Below the pieces are notes generated by a model. It was not told where the DNA came from, did not search any database, and saw only the letters and a list, made by a program, of their open reading frames with translations. The position numbers were made by a program, and so were the translations under genes. Positions 48,498 through 57,215 of a stretch of 64,000 nucleotides of DNA are shown here, piece by piece. The stretch covers positions 248,001 through 312,000 of the forward strand of contig NZ_JADBEJ010000005.1 of the NCBI RefSeq assembly GCF_014873915.1, written 5' to 3'. Numbering within the stretch: position 1 is the stretch's first letter; every line of letters starts with the position of its first letter. Source of the DNA: Amycolatopsis roodepoortensis (GTDB taxonomy: Bacteria; Actinomycetota; Actinomycetes; Mycobacteriales; Pseudonocardiaceae).

Positions 48498-48839
48498 TCA
48501 GATGGAACGTCCCAGCAGGTCGACGAGCTGCGCGATCCGCTGCTCGTCACGGCGATAATGCGTCCACTTGCCCACCCGGGTGGACCGGACGAGCCCGGCG
48601 CGCTGCAGCAGCGCCATGTACGCCGACACCGTGGACTGTGCGAGCCCGAGTTTCGCCTGGAGATGGCTGACGCAGACTCCGACCTCGTTCTGGTCGGCGA
48701 TCGCGTTCTCCGGCGGGAAGTGCCGGTCCGGTTCGCGCAGCCAGCCGAGCACCTGGAGGCGGATCGGGTTGGCGAGCGCCTTCAGCACCTCGACCAGATG
48801 ATCGGTGGTCTCCGGGACTGGTTCGGCTTGTGCGGTCAT
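48498..48839 (-). CDS. ArsR-family transcriptional regulator
   Basis: A 113-residue winged-helix regulator: LVEVLKALANPIRLQVLGWL, GVCVSHLQAKLGLAQSTVSA and YMALLQRAGLVRSTRVGKWT. One Cys (GVCVSHLQ) occurs, but not the ELCVCDL-type metal pair exactly; ligand unknown. It reads toward the LLM gene, 71 bp away, and probably controls it. Confidence 0.88.
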   Translation of the reverse strand: MTAQAEPVPETTDHLVEVLKALANPIRLQVLGWLREPDRHFPPENAIADQNEVGVCVSHLQAKLGLAQSTVSAYMALLQRAGLVRSTRVGKWTHYRRDEQRIAQLVDLLGRSI

Positions 48840-48851
48840 AGTCCTTCGAGC

Positions 48852-49895
48852 TTAGGCCGTACCGAGCCGCGCGGCCCTGCCGTTGGCCCCGCTCGCCCAG
48901 CACGCGCCGCGGGCGCAGTCGACCGAGTCGAACGATCCGGTGTCGAACGACCTCCAGTGCCGTCCGCCGTCCGGGCTCAGATCGCTCCCGCCGGGGCCGA
49001 CGGCGATCACGGTGTTCCCCAGCCACGCCAGGCCGGAGCGGTAGCCGACCGGGGCCTCGGCCGGGGTCCGCCAGGTGCGCCCCCTGTCCGCGCTGAGCGC
49101 CACGGCCGGGCCGGGAGCGTTCGGCGCCGCGTAGTCGCCACCGATGGCCACGCCGTGCCGCGGATCCCGGAATGTCACCGAGAAGACCCCGGCCGAGGCG
49201 CCGCTGGGCAATGGGGTGTCGGCGGCTTCCCAGGTCGTCCCGCCGTCGCCGGAGTGCAGGACACGTGCACGGGCCCCGCCACCGGTGGCGATCCAGGCGT
49301 CGCGCGGGCCCGACGTGGTGAGGCACTGGCCGCTGGCGGCGAACCCGAACTCGCCGTCGAGCGCGGGGACCATCCCCTCGGCTGGGACGGGTTTCCACGT
49401 GCGGCCGCCGTCCGAAGTGGACTGCAACCGGAACTTGCCGTCCACCGGATCGCTCATCGCGAGACCGCGCCGGCGGTCGAAGAACGCGACACAGTCGTAG
49501 AAGGCGGCGGGGTCGGTGTTCTGGAAGGACAGTCGCCAGCTCTGGCCGCCGTCGTCGGTGCGGTAGATCCGGGACGCGTCGCCGGGCCCGATCGACAACG
49601 CGACGGCGTGCTCGGCGTCGAAGGCCTCGATGTCCCGGAAGTCGAGCGCCTCGGTGCCCGCCGGGGCGACAGGCTTCCAGGTGCGGCCGCGGTCGGTGGT
49701 GCGCAGGATGGTGCCCCTGCTGCCGCTGACCCAGGCCGTCCGGGAATCCACCGCGGACAGGCCGCGCAGCTGGGCGTCCGTGCCCGTCGGCGTCTCGGTC
49801 CACCGGGGTTCGGGACGTTCCGGTGCGGCTTGCGCGACGCCGGTGAACGCCAGCGGGACGACCGCACCCAGCAGGACCAGCAACGCACGGCGCAT
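48852..49895 (-). CDS. Secreted Ycf48/BNR-like beta-propeller protein
   Basis: A 347-residue exported protein. Signal peptide MRRALLVLLGAVVPLAFTGV then AQAAPERP. The rest is made of repeats with Asp-box-like DGGxTW motifs (TTDRGRTWKPVAPAG, TDDGGQSWRLSFQN, TSDGGRTWKPVPAE, SGDGGTTWEAADTP, SADRGRTWRTPAEA, SPDGGRHWRSFDTG), six in number, forming a beta propeller like Ycf48 photosystem assembly factors or sialidase-like proteins. No sialidase catalytic residues can be identified. The ATG at 49895 has GGGAGAGG upstream. Confidence 0.85.
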   Translation of the reverse strand: MRRALLVLLGAVVPLAFTGVAQAAPERPEPRWTETPTGTDAQLRGLSAVDSRTAWVSGSRGTILRTTDRGRTWKPVAPAGTEALDFRDIEAFDAEHAVALSIGPGDASRIYRTDDGGQSWRLSFQNTDPAAFYDCVAFFDRRRGLAMSDPVDGKFRLQSTSDGGRTWKPVPAEGMVPALDGEFGFAASGQCLTTSGPRDAWIATGGGARARVLHSGDGGTTWEAADTPLPSGASAGVFSVTFRDPRHGVAIGGDYAAPNAPGPAVALSADRGRTWRTPAEAPVGYRSGLAWLGNTVIAVGPGGSDLSPDGGRHWRSFDTGSFDSVDCARGACWASGANGRAARLGTA

Positions 49896-49917
49896 CGGCG
49901 CACCTCTCCCTCGAAGA

Positions 49918-49970
49918 TCCGTGAAGGCCACCTTAGAGGGCACGGAGCCTTCCAAGATGGCCTTCACGGA
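49918..49970. terminator. 13-bp hairpin after pafA
   Basis: TCCGTGAAGGCCA (49918-49930) pairs with TGGCCTTCACGGA (49958-49970) with imperfect inner pairing. It begins 6 bp past the pafA stop and lies before the propeller gene, so it ends the pafA transcript. It is a member of the GTGAAGG-family hairpins. Confidence 0.75.
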
Positions 49971-49975
49971 GTAAT

Positions 49976-51334
49976 TCAGAGCGAGGAGATGAGCCTCTCG
50001 ACGCGCTCGTCCACCGAACGGAACGGGTCCTTGCACAGCACGGTCCGCTGCGCCTGGTCGTTGAGCTTGAGGTGCACCCAGTCCACGGTGAAGTCACGCC
50101 CGGCGGCCTGCGCGGCGGCGATGAAGTCGCCGCGCAGCTTCGCCCGCGTCGTCTGCGGCGGGGTGTCCTTGGCCAGCTCGATCTCGCCGTCGTCGGTGAC
50201 GCGCCGCACGAGCCCCTTCCGCTGCAGCAGGTCGAAGATGCCCCGCCCGCGCCGGATGTCGTGATAGGCCAGGTCGAGCTGCGCGATCCGCGGGCTCGAC
50301 AGGTCGAGGTCGTGCTTGTTGCGGTAGCGCTCGACCAGGCGGTGCTTGATCGCCCAGTCGATCTCGGTGTCGATCTTGCTGAAGTCCTGCTGCTCGACCG
50401 CCTCCAGCGCCCGGCCCCACAGCTCGACGACGCGCTCGGACTGCGGCGACGAACCGGTCTCCTTGACGTGCTGGACGGCGCGGGCGTGGTACTCGCGCTG
50501 GATGTCCAGCGCGGACGCCTCGCGGCCTCCGGCGAGCCGCACCTGGCGGCGGCCGGTGAGGTCGTGGCTGATCTCGCGGATGGCCCTTATCGGGTTGTCC
50601 AGGGTGAAGTCGCGGAACTGGACGCCCGCTTCGATCATCTCCAGCACCAGGTTCGCCGATCCGACCTTGAGCAGCGTGGTCGGCTCGGCCATGTTCGAGT
50701 CGCCGACGATCACGTGCAGGCGCCGGTAGCGTTCGGCGTCGGCGTGCGGCTCGTCGCGGGTGTTGATGATCGGCCGCGAGCGCGTGGTGGCGCTGGAGAC
50801 GCCTTCCCAGATGTGTTCCGCTCGCTGGGACAGGCAGTACACGGCGCCGCGCGGCGTCTGCAGCACCTTGCCGGCGCCGCAGATGAGCTGCCGGGTCACC
50901 AGGAACGGCAGCAGCACGTCGGCGATCCGGGAGAACTCACCCGCCCGGGTCACCAGGTAGTTCTCGTGGCAGCCGTAGGAGTTGCCCGCCGAGTCGGTGT
51001 TGTTCTTGAACAGGAAGATGTCGCCGCCGATGCCCTCGTCCGCCAGCCGCCGCTCGGCGTCGACCAGGAGGTCCTCGAGGATCCGCTCCCCCGCCTTGTC
51101 GTGCGTGACGAGCTGGACGAGGTCGTCGCATTCGGCCGTCGCGTACTCCGGGTGGGAACCCACGTCGAGGTAGAGCCGCGAGCCGTTCGACAGGAAGACG
51201 TTCGACGAACGCCCCCAGGACACGACACGCCGAAACAGGTAACGCGCCACTTCGTCCGGGGAGAGCCTGCGTTGCCCGTGAAAGGTGCACGTGACCCCGA
51301 ACTCGGTCTCGATGCCAAAGATCCGCCGCTGCAT
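49976..51334 (-). CDS. pafA: Pup-protein ligase PafA
   Basis: A 452-residue ATP-dependent ligase that couples the Pup C-terminal glutamate to substrate lysines. Glutamine-synthetase-like motifs: RIFGIETEFGVTCTFHGQRR (metal-binding Glu), LYLDVGSHPEYATAECDDLV, FKNNTDSAGNSYGCHENYLV, NTRDEPHADAERYRRLHVIV. The length and C-terminus KLNDQAQRTVLCKDPFRSVD with DERVERLISSL match M. tuberculosis PafA closely. The gene lies apart from prcBA (separated by a rightward PAP2-kinase gene) and ends at its own hairpin. Confidence 0.97.
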   Translation of the reverse strand: MQRRIFGIETEFGVTCTFHGQRRLSPDEVARYLFRRVVSWGRSSNVFLSNGSRLYLDVGSHPEYATAECDDLVQLVTHDKAGERILEDLLVDAERRLADEGIGGDIFLFKNNTDSAGNSYGCHENYLVTRAGEFSRIADVLLPFLVTRQLICGAGKVLQTPRGAVYCLSQRAEHIWEGVSSATTRSRPIINTRDEPHADAERYRRLHVIVGDSNMAEPTTLLKVGSANLVLEMIEAGVQFRDFTLDNPIRAIREISHDLTGRRQVRLAGGREASALDIQREYHARAVQHVKETGSSPQSERVVELWGRALEAVEQQDFSKIDTEIDWAIKHRLVERYRNKHDLDLSSPRIAQLDLAYHDIRRGRGIFDLLQRKGLVRRVTDDGEIELAKDTPPQTTRAKLRGDFIAAAQAAGRDFTVDWVHLKLNDQAQRTVLCKDPFRSVDERVERLISSL

Positions 51335-51481
51335 CCCACCAGAGTAGGCGGTGAAGACCCACTGAAGGTGCGCCGTTCGGGCGGCGACACGCGGTCGGTA
51401 CGTTGCATTCGGTGAAAGGTGTGCGGGACGTCCCGATCGGGTATCACGCGCATGACGTCCTGGCCCGGAAGTGGGGAACCC

Positions 51482-52960
51482 GTGTTAAAGCAGCTCAAAC
51501 GCCCTTTCCGCAAGGTCGGACGGACCGATCGGCGGCTGATGGCACGGAGTGCGGCCCTGCCGAGGAGCAGGGCCGACGAAGTGATCACCTCGCTCTCCAA
51601 AAGTGCGGACAAATCCAAGCTTTGGTGGTGTGTCGCGGTCGTGCTCGCGGCGAAGAAGGGGCCGACGCGCCGGGGCGCGCTCCGCGGCGTGGCCGCGATC
51701 GCCGGGGCCAGCGCGGCGGCGAACCTGGTCGGCAAGCCGCTGTTCCCCCGCCGCCGCCCCGCGGCCGAGGAGGTGCCGATGCACCGGCGGCTCGTCCGGC
51801 GGCCGACCTCGTCGTCGTTCCCGTCCGGGCACTCGGCGTCCGCGGCCGCCTTCGTCACGGCCGTCGCGATGGAATCGCCCAAGGCGGGCGCCGCCCTCGC
51901 CCCGCTGGCCGCCGCCGTCGCCTATTCCCGGGTCCACACCGGCGTCCACTGGCCCAGTGACGTCGGAGTGGGGATCGGGATCGGGATCGGCGCCGGCCTG
52001 CTGACGCGGCACTGGTGGCCGCTGAACGACGACGTCCCCGGCCGCACCGCGCACACCGCCGAGGCGCCCGAGATGCGCGACGGCGAGGACATGCTCGTCC
52101 TGGTCAACCCGCATTCGGGGATCGACGGCCAGGATCCGACCGAGGAAGCCCGGTTCGCCTGGCCCAAGGCGACCATCCTCTACCCGGACGCGAAGCGGGA
52201 CCTGCGCGATCAGCTCTGCGACGAGATCGCCTCCCGCGACAACACCGTGCGCGCGCTCGGTGTCGCCGGCGGTGACGGGACCGTCGCCGCCGTGGCCGCC
52301 GTCGCGGCCGACCACGACCTGCCGCTCGCTCTCATCCCGGCGGGCACCCTCAACCACTTCGCCCGGGACGTCGGCATGCGCTCGATGCCCGACGCGGACG
52401 CCGCCACCGAAGCGGGCAACGCCGTCGGCGTCGACCTCGGCGAGGTCGAGATCAACCACGACGACGACCACCGCTACTTCGTCAACACCGCCAGCCTCGG
52501 CGGTTACCCGGAAATGGTCCGGATCCGGGAAAGGCTGCAGAAGCGGCACCCGAAGTGGCCGTCGGCGGCCATCGCGCTCGCCCGCACCCTCCGGCGCGCG
52601 AAGCCGCTCGAAGTGACCCTCAACGGCAAGCACACCAGCATTTGGCTGCTGTTCGTCGGCAACGGCACCTACTCGCCGAAGGGCTTCGCGCCCTCACGCC
52701 GTCCAGCGCTCGACACTGGCCTTCTCGACGTCCGCTACCTGCGCGCCGACGTGCCGTACTCGCGGGCGCGGTTCATCCTCGCCACCATCACGAACAGCCT
52801 CAACGCCAGCCACGTCTACCAGGAACTCGACGTGCCGGAGCTGCATGTCCGGCTGCTGAACGGCAACCGCCGCGTCGCCACCGACGGCGAGGTCGGCCCG
52901 CTCGGCAACGACTTCCGCTTCCGGTCACGGCCCAGCGCGCTCACCATCTACCGCCTGTAG
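51482..52960 (+). CDS. PAP2 phosphatase - diacylglycerol kinase fusion
   Basis: A 492-residue bifunctional lipid enzyme. The N-terminal half has the PAP2 motifs: KPLFPRRRP, PSGHS (in TSSSFPSGHSASAAAFVTAV) and SRVHTGVHWPSD. The C-terminal half is a DAGK domain: LVLVNPHSGIDGQ, GVAGGDGTVAAVA, LIPAGTLNHFARDVG and LRLLNGNRRVATDGE-type end. It could dephosphorylate and rephosphorylate a lipid or polyprenyl substrate. I use the GTG at 51482 because the PAP2 region follows closely; a frame from 51419 also exists. Its second codon is TTA. It is convergent with prcA and divergent from pafA. Confidence 0.88.
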   Translation: MLKQLKRPFRKVGRTDRRLMARSAALPRSRADEVITSLSKSADKSKLWWCVAVVLAAKKGPTRRGALRGVAAIAGASAAANLVGKPLFPRRRPAAEEVPMHRRLVRRPTSSSFPSGHSASAAAFVTAVAMESPKAGAALAPLAAAVAYSRVHTGVHWPSDVGVGIGIGIGAGLLTRHWWPLNDDVPGRTAHTAEAPEMRDGEDMLVLVNPHSGIDGQDPTEEARFAWPKATILYPDAKRDLRDQLCDEIASRDNTVRALGVAGGDGTVAAVAAVAADHDLPLALIPAGTLNHFARDVGMRSMPDADAATEAGNAVGVDLGEVEINHDDDHRYFVNTASLGGYPEMVRIRERLQKRHPKWPSAAIALARTLRRAKPLEVTLNGKHTSIWLLFVGNGTYSPKGFAPSRRPALDTGLLDVRYLRADVPYSRARFILATITNSLNASHVYQELDVPELHVRLLNGNRRVATDGEVGPLGNDFRFRSRPSALTIYRL

Positions 52961-53065
52961 GCGCTGTCGTGGCGGCCGCGTCCACTGTGTACTGAGGGGC
53001 AGGACAACGTCAGCGAGGTGAGCCTCACGGCCTCGAAACACGTCGCGACAACACGCAGCCCCAAC

Positions 53066-53118
53066 TACGTGAAGGCCCCCTTCATTGCGCTAGACGCAAT
53101 GAAGGGGGCCTTCACGTA
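53066..53118. terminator. 24-bp perfect hairpin terminator
   Basis: Two 24-base perfect arms (53066-53089 and 53095-53118) with a 5-base loop; the arms contain GTGAAGGCCCCCTTC and ATTGCG. Located between the convergent PAP2-kinase and prcA genes, it terminates both. It is the most perfect member of the GAAGGCCCCCTTC family. Confidence 0.88.
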
Positions 53119-53130
53119 CTTCGGAGAGAC

Positions 53131-53892
53131 TCAGTCCTTCTTGGACTCACCGTCGGGCTTGTCGCCGTCGGCGTCGTCCTTCTTCGGCTCCTCCGGCAGG
53201 GCGGGCAGCAGCGCGTCGAGCGCGGCACCGGCGACCCGGCGGAACTTGCGGCCGCGCCGGTCCCGCTCCAGGACGGCGACCTCGAGCTTCACCGGGTCCG
53301 AGTCGCCGTTCGCGGGGGTGGGGGTGTTGGCGCGCAACGCCTTCACCGCGACGCCGAGCGCCGCTTCCAGCTCCATGTCCGACTCGAAGCTCTCCTTGAG
53401 CTTCGTGGTGAGCGTGTCGGCCTGACCGCCCATCACGACGAACTTCGGCTCGTCGAAGATCGAGCCGTCGTAGGTCAGCCGGTACAGCTGGTCTTCGGCG
53501 GCGGTGTCGCCGACCTCGGCGACGCAGACCTCCACCTCGAACGGCTTCAGCTGCTCGGTGAAGATGCTGCCCAGTGTCGCGGCGTACGCGTTCGCCAGCG
53601 CACGAGCGCTGACGTCCCGCCGGTCGTACTGGTAGCCCTTCAGGTCCGCGTGCCGGATGCCGGCGACGCGGAGGTTCTCGAACTCGCTGTAGCGGCCCAC
53701 GGCCGCGAAACCGATCCGGTCGTAGATCTCCGAAACCTTGTGCAACGTCGCCGAGGGGTTCTCGGCCACGAACAGCACGCCACCGCGGTACTTGAGCACG
53801 ACCACGCTCCGGCCACGCGCGATGCCCTTGCGCGCGATCTCGGAACGCTCCCGCATCAGCTGCTCGGGAGAGGCGTACAACGGCATCGTCAC
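53131..53892 (-). CDS. prcA: Proteasome alpha subunit PrcA
   Basis: A 253-residue alpha subunit of the 20S proteasome. The alpha-type N-terminal gate/segment and core are plain: YASPEQLMRERSEIARKGIA, VVVLKYRGGVLFVAENPSAT, KVSEIYDRIGFAAVGRYSEF, and FEVEVCVAEVGDTA. Charged C-terminal tail (EEPKKDDADGDKPDGESKKD). GTG at 53892 with a good upstream region, or ATG at 53886. Assembles with PrcB into an alpha7-beta7-beta7-alpha7 barrel. Confidence 0.97.
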   Translation of the reverse strand: MTMPLYASPEQLMRERSEIARKGIARGRSVVVLKYRGGVLFVAENPSATLHKVSEIYDRIGFAAVGRYSEFENLRVAGIRHADLKGYQYDRRDVSARALANAYAATLGSIFTEQLKPFEVEVCVAEVGDTAAEDQLYRLTYDGSIFDEPKFVVMGGQADTLTTKLKESFESDMELEAALGVAVKALRANTPTPANGDSDPVKLEVAVLERDRRGRKFRRVAGAALDALLPALPEEPKKDDADGDKPDGESKKD

Positions 53893-53944
53893 TGTGGTGC
53901 TCCGCTCTTTCGGGCTCTCATCGGGAAGGGACGGGGGTGGACGG

Positions 53945-54781
53945 CTAGCGCCCGCGCTCGGCTCGTGCGGCCACGACGGCCTCGGCCACCGCGGTCGTCT
54001 GCTCCAGCGGCAACGCCACCGCGCCCTGCTCCGCGGTGACGGTCACGATCGTCGGGAAGATCCGGCGCACCAGATCCGGCCCGCCGGTCGCGGTGTCGTC
54101 GTCCGCCGCGTCGTACAGCGCCTCCACCGCCGTCCGGATCGCGGCTTCGGCGTCCGCGTCCGGGTCGTACAGCTTCTTCAGCGAGCCCTTCGCGAACAGC
54201 GAACCCGAGCCGATGGCGTGGTAGCCGGCGTTCTCCTCGTAGCGGCCGCCCGTGGCGTCGTACGAGACGATCCGGCCCGCGTGCTTCGCGTCCTCGGCGT
54301 CGAGGTCGTACCCGACGAACAGCGGCAGCACGGCCAGCCCCGCCATCGCCATCTCGAGGTTGGACTTCACCAGCCCCGCGAGCTTGTTCGTCTTACCGTC
54401 GAGCGAGAGCGAAACACCCTCGATCTTCTCGTAATGCGCCAGTTCGACCGCGTACAGCCGCACCATCTCGATCGCCAGCCCGGCCGAGCCCGCGATGCCC
54501 ACGGCCGAGTACTCGTCGGTGACGTGGACCTTCTCCATGTCGCGCGAAGCGATCAGGTTGCCCGACGTGGCCCGCCGGTCACCGGCGATCAGCACCCCGC
54601 CCGCGAACTTGACCGCGACGATCGTCGTCCCGTGCGGGGCGTCCAGCCCGCCCGCCCCGGCCGAGACCCGCCGCTCCGGGAGCAGCTCGGGCGCCTGCGC
54701 CCGGAGGAAGTCCGAGAACGACGAGGTCGCCGACGAGAAGTACGCGGCGGGCAGCGCCGACTTACCCGAGGTGTGTTCCAT
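53945..54781 (-). CDS. prcB: Proteasome beta subunit PrcB
   Basis: A 278-residue beta subunit with a ~51-residue propeptide. The mature N-terminus is Thr52 (PHG-TTIVAVKFAGGVLIAGD), the catalytic nucleophile. Other motifs: MEKVHVTDEYSAVGIAGSAG, YDATGGRYEENAGYHAIGSG and the family's ALYDAADDDTATGGPDLVRR. It lies 52 bp upstream of prcA in the same direction. Confidence 0.97.
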   Translation of the reverse strand: MEHTSGKSALPAAYFSSATSSFSDFLRAQAPELLPERRVSAGAGGLDAPHGTTIVAVKFAGGVLIAGDRRATSGNLIASRDMEKVHVTDEYSAVGIAGSAGLAIEMVRLYAVELAHYEKIEGVSLSLDGKTNKLAGLVKSNLEMAMAGLAVLPLFVGYDLDAEDAKHAGRIVSYDATGGRYEENAGYHAIGSGSLFAKGSLKKLYDPDADAEAAIRTAVEALYDAADDDTATGGPDLVRRIFPTIVTVTAEQGAVALPLEQTTAVAEAVVAARAERGR

Positions 54782-54825
54782 ACGTGCTCAAAGTTCCAAT
54801 CTGTGTGATCCGCCGGCTCCGCACG

Positions 54826-54848
54826 GGCGGCCCCGGCCCGGGGCCGCC
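54826..54848 (-). promoter_or_regulatory. GC-rich perfect hairpin between pup and prcB
   Basis: GGCGGCCCCGG-C-CCGGGGCCGCC is a 23-bp perfect palindrome starting 10 bp after the pup stop and 45 bp before prcB. It probably reduces read-through from pup into prcBA or stabilises the pup message. Confidence 0.6.
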
Positions 54849-54858
54849 GGAAGACGAG

Positions 54859-55053
54859 TTACTCGCCGCCCTTTTGCACGTAGGCGCGGACGAAGTCCTC
54901 GGCGTTCTCCTCGAGCACGTCGTCGATCTCGTCGAGGATCGTGTCGACGTCTTCGCCGAGCTTCTCGCGCCGTTCCTGACCCGCCGGACCGCCGTCCTCG
55001 AACTCTTCGTCCGAGTCGCCGCCGCCGTGCTTTTCGATCTTTTCCTGAGCCAT
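54859..55053 (-). CDS. pup: Prokaryotic ubiquitin-like protein Pup
   Basis: A 64-residue intrinsically disordered tag. MAQEKIEKHGGGDSDEEFED, then the conserved coiled helix with DTILDEIDDVLEENAEDFVR, and AYVQKGGE at the end. The final residue is Glu rather than Gln, so it does not need deamidation by Dop before ligation; Dop would then mainly act as depupylase. Between dop (55151, upstream) and prcB. Confidence 0.97.
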   Translation of the reverse strand: MAQEKIEKHGGGDSDEEFEDGGPAGQERREKLGEDVDTILDEIDDVLEENAEDFVRAYVQKGGE

Positions 55054-55150
55054 CTCGCCTCCCGGTGTGGCCGATGTTTCCTAGCCTACCCAGCGGTCCC
55101 GACAATCCGCGGGATCCGTGATCGCTTAACCCCGATGAAAGGAAATCCCG

Positions 55151-56653
55151 CTAGTCCGAACCGGTGAGCGCCTCCACCAGCTCCTCGGCGGTCGCGGAGT
55201 CGTCCAGCAACTTCCCCACGTGGGCCTTCGTGCCCCGCAACGGCTCCAACGTCGGGATCCGCACCAGCGATTCCCGGCCGACGTCGAAGATGACCGAATC
55301 CCACGACGCCGCGGCGATGGAGTTGGCGTACTTCTCCAGCGTGCGGCCCCGGAAATAGGCCCTGGTGTCCGAAGGCGGGGTCGTGACCGCCTCCAGCACC
55401 TCCTCCTCGGTCACCAGCCGCTTCATCGAACCCCTGGTGACGAGCCTGTTGTACAGGCCCTTGTCCAGCCGGACATCCGAGTACTGCAGGTCGACCAGCC
55501 GCAACCGCGGCGCGCCCCAGGCCAGCTGGTCCCGCGCGCGGTAGCCCTCGAGCAACCGCAGCTTCGCCGGCCAGTCCAGCCTGTCCGCGCATTCCTGAGG
55601 GTCCCGCGCCAGCGCGTCCAGGATCTCGCCCCAGACCCGCAGGACCTCCTTGGAGGCCTCGTCCGCGCCGGTGCGCTCCAGGTTCGCCGACGCGATCTCG
55701 TGGTAGGCGAACTGGAGGTCCAGCCCGGTGTACTTGCGCCCGTTGGCCAGCGACACCTTCGCCTTCAGCGTCGGGTCGTGGCTGATCTGGTGCACGGCCC
55801 GGACCGGCTCGTCGAGTTTCAGGTCGTCGAACCGGACGCCCGCCTCGATCAGGTCCAGCACCAGCGCCGTCGTGCCGACCTTGAGGTACGTCGAGTACTC
55901 GGCCAGGTTCGCGTCGCCGATGATGACGTGCAGGCGGCGGTACTTGTCCGCGTCGGCGTGCGGCTCGTCGCGGGTGTTGATGATGCCGCGTTTGAGCGTG
56001 GTCTCCAGGCCGACCTCGACCTCGATGTAGTCCGAACGCTGCGAGAGCTGGAAACCCGCTTCCTCGCTCTGCTGCCCGACACCGACGCGGCCGGAGCCCG
56101 TGATCACCTGGCGGGACACGAAGAACGGCGTCAGCCCGGCGATCACCGCGGTGAACGGGGTCGACCGCTGCATCAGGTAGTTCTCGTGGGTGCCGTAGCT
56201 CGCGCCCTTGCCGTCGACGTTGTTCTTGTACAGCTGCAACGGCGGCTGCCCGGGCACGGTGGCGGCCTTGCGCGCCGCCTCCTCCATGACCCGTTCGCCC
56301 GCCTTGTCCCAGATGACCGCGTCGCGCGCGTTCGTCACCTCGGGCGCCGAGTACTCGGGGTGGGCGTGGTCGACGTACAGCCGCGCCCCGTTGGTCAGGA
56401 TGACGTTCGCCGCGCCGAGATCCTCGACGTCCGGGTCGTGCCCGGGGCCGCTCGGGCCGGTCAGGTCGAACCCGCGCGCGTCGCGCAGGGGCGATTCCAC
56501 CTCGTAGTCCCATCGCGCCCGCCTGGCCCGCGGGACGTCCGCCGCGGCCGCGTAGGCGAGCACGACCTGGGTCGAGGTGAGTACCGGGTTCGCCGTCGCG
56601 TCGCCCGGCACCGCGATGCCGTACTCGACTTCGGTTCCCATGATCCGCCGCAT
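55151..56653 (-). CDS. dop: Depupylase/deamidase Dop
   Basis: A 500-residue glutamine-synthetase-like enzyme closely related to PafA. MRRIMGTEVEYGIAVPGDAT carries the metal Glu; a longer insert than in PafA (about residues 40-80, TSTQVVLAYAAAADVPRARR on) is the Dop loop; LYKNNVDGKGASYGTHENYL, NTRDEPHADADKYRRLHVII. It removes Pup from substrates; deamidation would be unneeded here because Pup ends in Glu. I prefer the ATG at 56653 over the upstream frame because homologues begin there. Divergent from the NUDIX gene (43 bp). Confidence 0.95.
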   Translation of the reverse strand: MRRIMGTEVEYGIAVPGDATANPVLTSTQVVLAYAAAADVPRARRARWDYEVESPLRDARGFDLTGPSGPGHDPDVEDLGAANVILTNGARLYVDHAHPEYSAPEVTNARDAVIWDKAGERVMEEAARKAATVPGQPPLQLYKNNVDGKGASYGTHENYLMQRSTPFTAVIAGLTPFFVSRQVITGSGRVGVGQQSEEAGFQLSQRSDYIEVEVGLETTLKRGIINTRDEPHADADKYRRLHVIIGDANLAEYSTYLKVGTTALVLDLIEAGVRFDDLKLDEPVRAVHQISHDPTLKAKVSLANGRKYTGLDLQFAYHEIASANLERTGADEASKEVLRVWGEILDALARDPQECADRLDWPAKLRLLEGYRARDQLAWGAPRLRLVDLQYSDVRLDKGLYNRLVTRGSMKRLVTEEEVLEAVTTPPSDTRAYFRGRTLEKYANSIAAASWDSVIFDVGRESLVRIPTLEPLRGTKAHVGKLLDDSATAEELVEALTGSD

Positions 56654-56696
56654 ACCCACCACCCTACGGGGTCGGGGCCGTGCGACGATGCCCCCC

Positions 56697-57215
56697 ATGT
56701 CAGGCAGTGACGAACTCGTTGCGCTCTATGACCTCGGCGGAACCGCCGTTGGCGCGGCCACGCGATCCCGGGTCCGCGCCGAAGGGCTTTGGCACGCCGC
56801 GGGCGTGGTGTTGGTCCGTTCGGGTGACGGGAACTCCGTCTACGTGCACCTGCGCACTCCCACGAAAGACGTCTATCCCTCCACATGGGACTGCTGGGCG
56901 GGCGGCGTCGTCGCGGCGGGCGAGACCCCCGAGGAGTGCGCGCGCCGGGAGCTGGCCGAAGAACTCGGTGTTCACGGAGTGGAACTACGGCCGCTTTTCA
57001 CCCACGTCTACGACGAAGGCACGATCCGCTGCCACAACTTCGCGTTCGAAGCACGCTGGGACGGCCCGTTCGTCCATCAGCCTTCCGAAGTCGTCGAAGG
57101 GCGCTGGCTGACGCTCGACGAGTTGCGTTCGTGGCTCGACGATCCTTCGAGCGCGTTCGTGCCGGACGGCCGTCTCGGTGCGCTGGAGTGGTTCCGGCGG
57201 GAGAACGCCCGCTAG
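56697..57215 (+). CDS. NUDIX hydrolase
   Basis: A 172-residue pyrophosphohydrolase. A complete NUDIX box lies at residues 69-91: GGVVAAGETPEECARRELAE then ELGV. Relatives cleave nucleoside diphosphate derivatives; the specific substrate is unclear. It also contains YVHLRTPTKDVYPSTWDCWA, the strand before the box. ATG at 56697. It overlaps the convergent lipoprotein gene by 4 bp. Confidence 0.92.
   Translation: MSGSDELVALYDLGGTAVGAATRSRVRAEGLWHAAGVVLVRSGDGNSVYVHLRTPTKDVYPSTWDCWAGGVVAAGETPEECARRELAEELGVHGVELRPLFTHVYDEGTIRCHNFAFEARWDGPFVHQPSEVVEGRWLTLDELRSWLDDPSSAFVPDGRLGALEWFRRENAR

Noticed and set aside
55220..56710. A 496-codon frame on the + strand opposite dop
   Set aside because: Antisense shadow; dop on the minus strand is unmistakable.
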